Below are positions 58,389-64,000 of a stretch of DNA of 64,000 nt, in pieces. Source of the DNA: Streptomyces sp. R302 (lineage in GTDB: Bacteria; Actinomycetota; Actinomycetes; Streptomycetales; Streptomycetaceae); NCBI RefSeq assembly GCF_012927245.1, contig NZ_JABBGE010000008.1, positions 62,001 through 126,000 on the forward strand, given 5' to 3'. How positions within the stretch are numbered: position 1 is the first letter of the stretch; every line of letters starts with the position of its first letter. The notes beneath the pieces are model-generated. The model was not told the DNA's origin. It did no database searches and saw nothing but the letters and a program-made list of their open reading frames with translations. The position numbers were made by a program, and so were the translations under genes.

Positions 58389-59729
58389 TCAGCGCAGCCG
58401 GGCCGCTGTGACGACCGGGAAGTGGATCAGCCCGTCGTACGCGGCGGACAGCCGCACGGAGGGCGTCGTGCCCGGCCACGGGTAGGCGGTGCCGATGTGC
58501 CGCACCTCCCGGGGCTCCGCGAGCCAGGCCCGTGCCGCCGGCCCGGTCCGCCGCAGATCCAGCAGGTAGGGCCCGCCGGCGACCCGGTCGAGGGTGTGCG
58601 CGGCGCCGCCCGGTGCCTGCGGGCCGACGGTGAAGACGCGCAGCGGCTCCCCGGGCGCGCCCGTGTCGTGGGCGTTGAACGACCCCTGCCCGAAGGAGGC
58701 GCCGATCGTCACGTACCCCCGGCCGAGCAGGTCCCGCAGGAACGCCCCCTGGGTGCGCGGGTACTGGTCGGGCTTGAAGGTCTCGTACGCCACGTGCCCG
58801 TTGTGCGCCGACAGGACCATCCGGTGGCCCGTCCGCCGCTGCCACCACGCGGTGTTCTCCGCCATGATCCGGTCCCGGTAGAGCATGGCCGCCGCGAGCC
58901 CCTCGGGGGTGGCGACGTCATGGGCGAACTCGGTACCGACCTGCGCGACCGCCCGGGCGTGCTGCACTGCCCAGGCGTGTGCCTCGCGCGCGCCCGCGCG
59001 CGTGCCGGGCTTCTGCCGCTCCAGGAGGGCCAGGGCCAGGTTCACCTCCTCGGACATCCGCCGCCGTTCGGCGAGCGGCTTGTCCAGGTATCCGGTCATC
59101 CACGCCTCGACCTCGCCCGTGGGCCGGGAGTCCCGGTAGAGCTCCCGGAAGCGGGGGAGGAGCCCGGGGTGGTGACGGCCGACGTACGCGGTGACGGTGT
59201 CGAACAGGTTCGGCCCCGCATACCCGAGGTCGTTGCCCATGAAACGGACCTTCCGCTCCGGGTGCTCGACGTTGTGACGGCGCATCCAACGGAACAGGTC
59301 GAGGTACTCCTCGGTGTTCCAGAGCCGGTACGACTCCTGGAACTCGTCGCGCATGATCCGCTCGATGTCGCCCTCGCCGGTCGTCACCCACCGGTCGACG
59401 AGCAGCCCCGTGGACCAGTTGGCCTCCAGCGCGAAGGTGGTGAACCCCCGCTCCTCCACGAGGTGTTCGAAGATCCGGTGCTTGGCGGTGAAGAACTCGC
59501 CCGAACTGTGGGTGGCCTCGCCGATGCCGACGACCTCGGCCCGCCCGACGAGCCGGTCGAGGGCCCGGGTGTCGTCCAGCGGCGAGGCGGAGCGGGCGAG
59601 TTCACGCAGGACGGGACCGGAGCCCGGAGCCGGGGGAGCGGTCGCGGCGGCGCCGGGGGCGGTGGAGGCGAGGCAGACGGCCGCGAGGAGCCCCACCAGG
59701 GGCAGGCGGCGGAGTAAGGAGCGCTTCAT
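58389..59729 (-). CDS. Secreted erythromycin esterase-family protein
   Basis: A 446-residue exported protein. The signal peptide ends near GAAATAPP (residue 31). The EreA/B-like fold is marked by VVGIGEATHSSGEFFTAKHRIFEHLVEERGFTTFALEANWSTGLLVDRWV, with the conserved His near residue 74 and Glu, then VRFMGNDLGYAGPN, and NGHVAYETF near residue 336. True Ere enzymes open macrolide rings; most secreted Streptomyces members are uncharacterised, so antibiotic inactivation is only a possibility. It is upstream of the alpha/beta hydrolase and downstream of the NamZ-like gene on the same strand. ATG 59729 begins MKRSLLRRLP. Confidence 0.9.
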   Translation of the reverse strand: MKRSLLRRLPLVGLLAAVCLASTAPGAAATAPPAPGSGPVLRELARSASPLDDTRALDRLVGRAEVVGIGEATHSSGEFFTAKHRIFEHLVEERGFTTFALEANWSTGLLVDRWVTTGEGDIERIMRDEFQESYRLWNTEEYLDLFRWMRRHNVEHPERKVRFMGNDLGYAGPNLFDTVTAYVGRHHPGLLPRFRELYRDSRPTGEVEAWMTGYLDKPLAERRRMSEEVNLALALLERQKPGTRAGAREAHAWAVQHARAVAQVGTEFAHDVATPEGLAAAMLYRDRIMAENTAWWQRRTGHRMVLSAHNGHVAYETFKPDQYPRTQGAFLRDLLGRGYVTIGASFGQGSFNAHDTGAPGEPLRVFTVGPQAPGGAAHTLDRVAGGPYLLDLRRTGPAARAWLAEPREVRHIGTAYPWPGTTPSVRLSAAYDGLIHFPVVTAARLR

Positions 59730-59804
59730 GCGGCCATCGTGTCCGCCGGCGCCCCCGCCGGGACATCCCGGCCGCCCCCCTGATGTTCGGGGGGACAACC
59801 CCCC

Positions 59805-61070
59805 TCACCGGTACAGCAGATGCTCCCGCCGGAGCGCCCGGAAGGCCGCCAGGTCGTCCGACCACGCCGCCACGACCTCGTCGGTCGTGGCGCCGGCGTC
59901 GACGAGGGTGCGGACGCGGGTGGAGCCGGTGAGCTTGTCGATCCAGTGGTCGGGCCGCCAGGCGAAGCCGGACCAGGAGGCGCGGGCGGTGACCAGGAGC
60001 GCGATCCCGGCGCGTACCGGGTCGAAGGCCGCCCGGTCGTGGACGTGCAGCTGCACGCCGCCGACCGTGCGGCCCTGGAACTTGGAGAAGGTCGGCGCGA
60101 AGTAGGCCTCGCGGAAGCGGACCCCGGGCAGTTCGAGCGCGTTCGCCGCCTCCGCCCAGCGGCGGTCGACGCCCTCCGCGCCGAGGAGCTCGAAGGGGCG
60201 GGTGGTGCCCCGGCCCTCGGAGAGGTTGGTGCCCTCGAAGAGGCAGGTGCCGGAGTAGACGAGCGCGGTCTCCGGCGTCGGCATGTTGGGGCTCGGCGGC
60301 ACCCACGGCAGCCCCGTGGCGTCGAAGAAGTCCGACCGCCGCCACCCCGCCATCGGGACCGTCTCAAGGTCCACCGGCCGGGCCAGGAACTCGGCGTTGA
60401 ACAGCAGCGCCAGCTCCGCCACGGTCATCCCGTGCGCCTGGGCGATCGGCTCGCGGCCCACGAAGGTCGCGAAGGCCCGGTCCAGGACGGGGCCGAGGGC
60501 CGCCCGCCCGCTCACCGGGTTCGGCCGGTCCAGGACCACGAACCGCTTCCCGGCCAGCTCCGCCGCCACCATGCAGTCGTACAGCGTCCAGATGTACGTG
60601 TAGAAGCGGGCGCCCGCGTCCTGGATGTCGAAGACGACGGTGTCGACGCCGGAGGCCGTGAAGACGTCCGCGAGCGGCCGGCCGCTCTTCAGGTACGTGT
60701 CGTAGACGGGCAGTCCGGTCGCCGGGTCGTCGTACCGGCCCTCCGAGCCGCCCGCCTGCGCGGTGCCCCGGAAGCCGTGCTCGGGGCCGAAGACGGCGAC
60801 CAGGTCGACCCGTTCGTCGGCGTGCATGACGTCCACCAGGTGGCGGGCGTCGGGGGTGATCCCGGTCGGGTTGGTGACGACGCCGACCCGTTCGCCGGCC
60901 AGGAGGGCGTACCCGTCCGCCGCGAGCCGCTCGAATCCGGTCCGTACGCGCGCGTGCCCCCGCCCGGGGGCGGCCGCGGCGGGGGAGGCCGTCACGGCCA
61001 GCGCCCCTCCTGCGGTCAGGGCCCCTCCGGCCGCCAGCAGACCCCGACGCGACAGCTCCGTCCGCTTCAT
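59805..61070 (-). CDS. Secreted DUF1343 (NamZ-like) exo-beta-N-acetylmuramidase
   Basis: A 421-residue exported enzyme of the DUF1343 family, whose characterised member NamZ removes MurNAc from peptidoglycan fragments. The signal is Tat-like (ELSRRGLLAAGGALTAGG). Family blocks are VGVVTNPTGITPDARHLVDVMH, VFGPEHGFRGTAQAGG, VFDIQDAGARFYTYIWTLYDC, LDRPNPVSG, AHGMTVAELALLFN, WVPPSPNMPTPETALVYSGTCLFEGTNLSEGRGTTRPFELLGA. It probably recycles cell wall or attacks other bacteria. Its start region is duplicated: two six-codon micro-ORFs end in ATGA overlaps leading to the ATG at 61070. Confidence 0.93.
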   Translation of the reverse strand: MKRTELSRRGLLAAGGALTAGGALAVTASPAAAAPGRGHARVRTGFERLAADGYALLAGERVGVVTNPTGITPDARHLVDVMHADERVDLVAVFGPEHGFRGTAQAGGSEGRYDDPATGLPVYDTYLKSGRPLADVFTASGVDTVVFDIQDAGARFYTYIWTLYDCMVAAELAGKRFVVLDRPNPVSGRAALGPVLDRAFATFVGREPIAQAHGMTVAELALLFNAEFLARPVDLETVPMAGWRRSDFFDATGLPWVPPSPNMPTPETALVYSGTCLFEGTNLSEGRGTTRPFELLGAEGVDRRWAEAANALELPGVRFREAYFAPTFSKFQGRTVGGVQLHVHDRAAFDPVRAGIALLVTARASWSGFAWRPDHWIDKLTGSTRVRTLVDAGATTDEVVAAWSDDLAAFRALRREHLLYR

Positions 61071-61110
61071 GCGTGCTCCCGCTTCATGCGTGCTCCCGCC
61101 TCATGCGTGA
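61064..61110 (-). repeat. 17-bp tandem repeat creating two micro-ORFs (MRREHA, MKREHA) before namZ
   Basis: GCTTCATGCGTGCTCCC at 61064-61080 and 61081-61097, then a partial third copy. On the minus strand each copy carries GGGAG and ATG, so the frames ATG AGG CGG GAG CAC GCA TGA (start at 61104) and ATG AAG CGG GAG CAC GCA TGA (start at 61087) each end in an ATGA overlap with the next start. The second leads into the gene at 61070. This looks like a stepwise duplication of the ribosome binding and start region. Confidence 0.85.
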
Positions 61111-61199
61111 CATGGGCACGCAGGCTAGCGCTCCTGACGGCGCGGGGGAACGAGGCGTGCGGAAGCCGTCCGTCGAAGGCACCAGCTCTTCCACCCCTC

Positions 61200-61212
61200 C
61201 ATACCGACCGGT
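61200..61212. promoter_or_regulatory. TetR-type operator before the SDR gene
   Basis: CATACCGACCGGT is the reverse complement of ACCGGTCGGTATG found at 41886-41898. It lies 57 bases before the SDR start. A tetR gene follows the SDR gene. Confidence 0.6.
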
Positions 61213-61269
61213 TAGTCTGCCCGCTGTCAGGGGAATCCACGCACCGCACCGCACCACCTGGAGGGCTCC

Positions 61270-62046
61270 ATGAACGCGGGCACGCATGAACTCCGGGGCG
61301 CCGGCGTCGTCGTCACCGGAGCGGGCGGCGGCATCGGCGCCGCCCTCGCCCGGCGCTTCGCCGCCGACGGCGCCCGCGTCGTCGTCAACGACCTCGACCC
61401 GGTCCGCGCCAAGGCCGTCGCCGACGAGATCGGCGCCCTCGCCGTCCCCGGCGACGCCTCCGCGATCGTCGACGAGGCCCGCGACGCCCTCGGCGGCACC
61501 GTCGACGTCTGGTGCGCCAACGCCGGACTCGCCTCCGCCGGCGACGCCTTCGCCGACGAGGCCGTCTGGGCCGCCGCCTGGGACGTCAACGTCATGGCCC
61601 ACGTCCGCGCGGCCCGCGCCCTCCTCCCCGACTGGCTGGAGCGCGGCACCGGCCGCTTCGTCTCCACCGTCTCCGCCGCCGGCCTGCTCACCATGATCGG
61701 CGCGGCCCCGTACAGCGTCTCCAAACACGGCGCCTACGCCTTCGCCGAATGGCTCTCCCTCACCTACCGCCACCGCGGCCTCAAAGTGCACGCCATCTGC
61801 CCCCAGGGCGTCCGCACCGACATGCTCGCCGCCACCGGCTCGGCCGGCGACCTCGTCCTCGTCCCCACCGCCGTGGAACCCGAGACCGTCGCCGACGCCC
61901 TCCTCGACGCCATCGCGGAGGACCGCTTCCTCGTCCTGCCGCACCCGGAGGTCGCCGACTTCTACCGCAACCGCGCGGACGACCCCGAGCGCTGGCTCGG
62001 CGGCATGAACAAGCTCCAGCGGCACTGGGAGGCGGGCGCGCGGTAG
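61270..62046 (+). CDS. Short-chain dehydrogenase/reductase
   Basis: A 258-residue classical SDR. Cofactor motif VTGAGGGIGAALARRF (TGxxxGxG), Asp in VNDLDP favouring NAD, CANAG, and the catalytic Ser-Tyr-Lys in VSTVSAAGLLTMIGAAPYSVSKHGAYAF. C-terminal ICPQGVRTDML is standard. It may reduce a ketone or oxidise an alcohol; with the adjacent acyl-CoA dehydrogenase a 3-hydroxyacyl-CoA-like role is plausible but not shown. Start after GGAGG at good spacing. It is followed by a tetR gene with 84 bases between them. Confidence 0.94.
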   Translation: MNAGTHELRGAGVVVTGAGGGIGAALARRFAADGARVVVNDLDPVRAKAVADEIGALAVPGDASAIVDEARDALGGTVDVWCANAGLASAGDAFADEAVWAAAWDVNVMAHVRAARALLPDWLERGTGRFVSTVSAAGLLTMIGAAPYSVSKHGAYAFAEWLSLTYRHRGLKVHAICPQGVRTDMLAATGSAGDLVLVPTAVEPETVADALLDAIAEDRFLVLPHPEVADFYRNRADDPERWLGGMNKLQRHWEAGAR

Positions 62047-62130
62047 CGCACCCGGCGACGGATGGGAAGATCTACCGACGACAGACCCCGTACGCCAGGG
62101 ACGGGGAAGCGGACCGGAAGGCGGCGGAGC

Positions 62131-62724
62131 ATGGCCAGGACGACGGACGGGGACGGCTCTCCCGTCCCCCAGAGGCTCCTCGCCGCCGCCACCCGGCTCT
62201 TCGCCGAGCAGGGCTACGACCGCACCTCCGTCCAGGAGATCGTCGAGGCGGCGGGCGTCACCAAGGGCGCGCTCTACCACTACTTCGGCTCCAAGGAGGA
62301 CCTCCTCCAGGAGGTGTACGCGCGCGTGCTCCGCCTCCAGCAGGAGCGGCTCGACGACTTCGCGGGCTCCGGCGCGCCCGTCGAGGAGCGGCTGCGCGCC
62401 GCCGCCGCCGACGTCGTCGTCACCACCATCGAGAACCTCGACGACGCCTCGATCTTCTTCCGCTCCATGCACCACCTGAGCCCGGAGAAGAACAAGCAGG
62501 TCCGCGCCGAGCGCCGCCGCTACCACGAGCGCTTCCGCGCCCTCGTGGAGGAAGGCCAGCGGGCGGGCGTCTTCTCCTCCGCCACGCCCGCCGACCTCGT
62601 CGTGGACTACCACTTCGGCTCCGTGCACCACCTGTCCACCTGGTACCGCCCGGACGGGCCGCTGACCCCGCAGCAGGTCGCCGACCACCTCGCCGACCTC
62701 CTGCTGCGGGCGCTGCGCCCGTAA
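62131..62724 (+). CDS. TetR-family regulator (KstR2-like)
   Basis: A 197-residue repressor. HTH at about residues 12-60 (PQRLLAAATRLFAEQGYDRTSVQEIVEAAGVTKGALYHYFGSKEDLLQEVYARVLRLQQERLDDF); the C-terminal domain (DASIFFRSMHHLSPEKNKQVRAERRRYHERFRALVEEGQRAGVF) is of the CoA-ligand-sensing TetR type that controls beta-oxidation and sterol catabolism genes. It lies between an SDR and a convergent acyl-CoA dehydrogenase and probably controls both. The ATG at 62131 has GCGGAG just upstream; the longer frame starts before any such signal. Confidence 0.9.
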   Translation: MARTTDGDGSPVPQRLLAAATRLFAEQGYDRTSVQEIVEAAGVTKGALYHYFGSKEDLLQEVYARVLRLQQERLDDFAGSGAPVEERLRAAAADVVVTTIENLDDASIFFRSMHHLSPEKNKQVRAERRRYHERFRALVEEGQRAGVFSSATPADLVVDYHFGSVHHLSTWYRPDGPLTPQQVADHLADLLLRALRP

Positions 62725-62730
62725 CGGCCC

Positions 62731-63945
62731 CTACAGGTACTTCTTCAGCTCGCGGCGGGCCAGCGACCGCTGGTGCACCTCGTCGGGCCCGTCCGCGAGC
62801 CGCAGGGTCCGCGCCGCCGCCCACAGCTCGGCGAGCGGGAAGTCCTGCGACACGCCGCCCGCGCCGTGCGCCTGCACCGCCTTGTCGACGATGTCGACCA
62901 CCGCGCGCGGGGTGGCGATCTTGATGGCCTGGATCTCGGTGTGGGCGCCCTTGTTGCCGACGGTGTCCATCAGCCAGGCCGTCTTGAGGACGAGCAGCCG
63001 CAGCTGCTCGATCGTCACCCGGGCGTCCGCGATCCAGTTCTGCACCACGCCCTGCTGGGCGAGGGTCTTGCCGAAGGCGGTACGCGAGACGGCCCGCCGG
63101 CAGGTCAGCTCCACCGCCCGCTCGGCCATGCCGATCAGCCGCATGCAGTGGTGGATGCGGCCGGGGCCGAGCCGGGCCTGGGCGATGGCGAAGCCGCCGC
63201 CCTCCTCGCCGATCAGGTTCCCGGCGGGCACCCGCACGTTCTCGAAGACGACCTCGGCGTGGCCGCCGTGGTAGTGGTCCTCGTAGCCGTACACCCGCAT
63301 CGCCCGGCGCACCTCGACGCCCGGGGTGTCGCGCGGCACGAGGATCATCGACTGCTGGCGGCGGAGGTCCGCCCCGTCCGGGTCGGTCTTCCCCATCACG
63401 ATGAAGACCTTGCAGTCCGGGTTCATCGCCCCGGAGATGTACCACTTGCGCCCGTCGATCACGTACGAGTCCCCGTCCCGCCGGATCCGGGTCTCGATGT
63501 TGGTCGCGTCCGAGGAGGCCACCTCGGGCTCGGTCATCGCGAAGGCAGACCGGATCTCGCCCGCGAGCAGCGGCTCCAGCCACTGCTTCTTCTGCGCCTC
63601 GTCGCCGAACTGGGCGAGCAGCTCCATGTTCCCGGTGTCCGGGGCCGCGCAGTTGAGGGCGGTCGGGGCGAGCTGCGGGCTGCGGCCGGTGATCTCGGCG
63701 AGCGGAGCGTACTGGAGGTTCGTCAGCCCCGCCCCGTACTCCTCGTCCGGCAGGAAGAGGTTCCACAGCCCCTGCCGCCTGGCCTCGGCCTTCAGCTCCG
63801 CCACCACCGGCGGCTCGTCCCACGGGGAGGCGAGCGAGGCCCGCTGTTCCTCGGCGACGGCCTCGGCGGGGTGCACGTGCTCGTCCATGAAGGCGAGGAG
63901 CCGGGCGCGCAGCTCCTCGGTGCGGGCGTCGTAGGAGAAGTCCAT
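62731..63945 (-). CDS. Acyl-CoA dehydrogenase
   Basis: A 404-residue FAD enzyme of the long/branched ACAD type. Blocks seen are WNLFLPDEEYGAGLTNLQYAPLAEITG, AFAMTEPEVASSDATNIETRI (FAD/substrate), YISGAMNPDCKVFIVMGKTDP, RLGPGRIHHCMRLIGMAERAVELTCRRAVSRTAFGKTLAQQGVVQNWIADARVTIEQ, and QAHGAGGVSQDFPLAELWAAARTLRLADGPDEVHQRSLARRELKKY at the C-terminus. The usual catalytic Glu positions are not obvious, which fits the ACAD10/11-like group that handles unusual acyl chains. A partial gene ends 6 bases before its start and carries the GGAGG for it, so the two are coupled. It meets the TetR gene tail to tail with 6 bases between. Confidence 0.94.
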   Translation of the reverse strand: MDFSYDARTEELRARLLAFMDEHVHPAEAVAEEQRASLASPWDEPPVVAELKAEARRQGLWNLFLPDEEYGAGLTNLQYAPLAEITGRSPQLAPTALNCAAPDTGNMELLAQFGDEAQKKQWLEPLLAGEIRSAFAMTEPEVASSDATNIETRIRRDGDSYVIDGRKWYISGAMNPDCKVFIVMGKTDPDGADLRRQQSMILVPRDTPGVEVRRAMRVYGYEDHYHGGHAEVVFENVRVPAGNLIGEEGGGFAIAQARLGPGRIHHCMRLIGMAERAVELTCRRAVSRTAFGKTLAQQGVVQNWIADARVTIEQLRLLVLKTAWLMDTVGNKGAHTEIQAIKIATPRAVVDIVDKAVQAHGAGGVSQDFPLAELWAAARTLRLADGPDEVHQRSLARRELKKYL

Positions 63946-63951
63946 GGCGGG

Positions 63952-64000
63952 TCAGCCCTCCTGAAGGGTGGTCAGGCCGTGCTCGATGAAGACGGGGACG
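63952..64000 (-). CDS. C-terminal end of an unidentified gene coupled to the acyl-CoA dehydrogenase
   Basis: Only 16 codons and one base are inside the window. The protein ends VPVFIEHGLTTLQEG. This is too short to identify. The GGAGG for the downstream acyl-CoA dehydrogenase is made by its last codons, and only 6 bases separate stop from start, so it is the upstream member of the same operon. Confidence 0.7.
   Translation of the reverse strand, partial: VPVFIEHGLTTLQEG

Noticed and set aside
58389..61070. A macrolide-resistance or antibiotic cluster around the erythromycin esterase-like gene
   Set aside because: The protein is a secreted family member next to a wall hydrolase, with no polyketide, peptide or resistance genes nearby; resistance is not supported.

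Overview
The window is high-GC actinobacterial chromosome, almost certainly Streptomyces: third codon positions are nearly all G or C, many starts are GTG, operons are coupled by ATGA/GTGA overlaps, and the gene set is typical (SepF-like protein, streptogrisin-type protease, LAXTG-anchored LPMO, class F sortase, SoxR, many TetR and GntR regulators). From memory the gene order matches the S. coelicolor core chromosome in reverse numbering, from sflA (SCO1749) through dnaE2 (SCO1739), a lipase (SCO1735), the LPMO (SCO1734), an SGNH lipase (SCO1725) and a citrate-metal transporter (SCO1710) to soxR (SCO1697). That comparison is recalled, not computed. I see no rRNA, tRNA, CRISPR array, intact insertion sequence or prophage. 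The one clear piece of gene debris is a broken tctA remnant.

Layout. 1-12.5 kb: edge-truncated PAP2 phosphatase, drug-efflux MFS pump, sflA, a Cys-rich DUF5685 protein, an FAD/NAD(P) protein coupled to a DUF1684 protein, a palindromic repeat patch, a secreted protease, adhE behind a Rex-type operator, and an ABC-2-like membrane protein. 12.5-20 kb: LexA-type boxes in front of the dnaE2/Y-family-like mutagenesis pair, a secreted lipase, the wall-anchored LPMO and the tctA pseudogene. 20-29.6 kb: small secreted protein, DUF402/GNAT pair, GntR regulator, DUF5925 ATPase, a coupled GT2-GT2-deacetylase cassette, SGNH esterase and a membrane pseudokinase. 29.7-37 kb: CoA-transferase, drug ABC transporter with divergent TetR, a stand-alone type ISP C-terminal-domain protein, and hmgA with a GntR regulator. 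37-47.4 kb: a coupled beta-helix/cupredoxin/membrane-protein operon, TetR, molybdopterin oxidoreductase, citrate-metal transporter, and a secreted protein overlapping a class F sortase. 47.4-64 kb: aldehyde and alcohol dehydrogenases, transporter, regulators, acyl-CoA dehydrogenases, MaoC hydratase, soxR, secreted hydrolases (erythromycin esterase family, DUF1343/NamZ), SDR, TetR and a final truncated gene.

How the genes work together. Several local circuits can be read from repeated operator-like sequences: LexA boxes for dnaE2 and its Y-family partner; a Rex site for adhE; two near-identical inverted repeats between the drug ABC genes and their TetR; one 6-7-6 inverted repeat in front of both the aldehyde dehydrogenase operon and the TetR/acyl-CoA dehydrogenase pair 5 kb away; and an 18-bp element in front of both a TetR gene and the maoC gene. 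The least explained unit is the beta-helix/cupredoxin/polytopic membrane operon at 37.0-41.2 kb. Other notable oddities are a roughly 100-residue collagen-like expansion inside the PHP domain of DnaE2, a kinase-like protein lacking the catalytic motifs, and two six-codon micro-ORFs created by tandem duplication of a start region in front of the NamZ-like gene.
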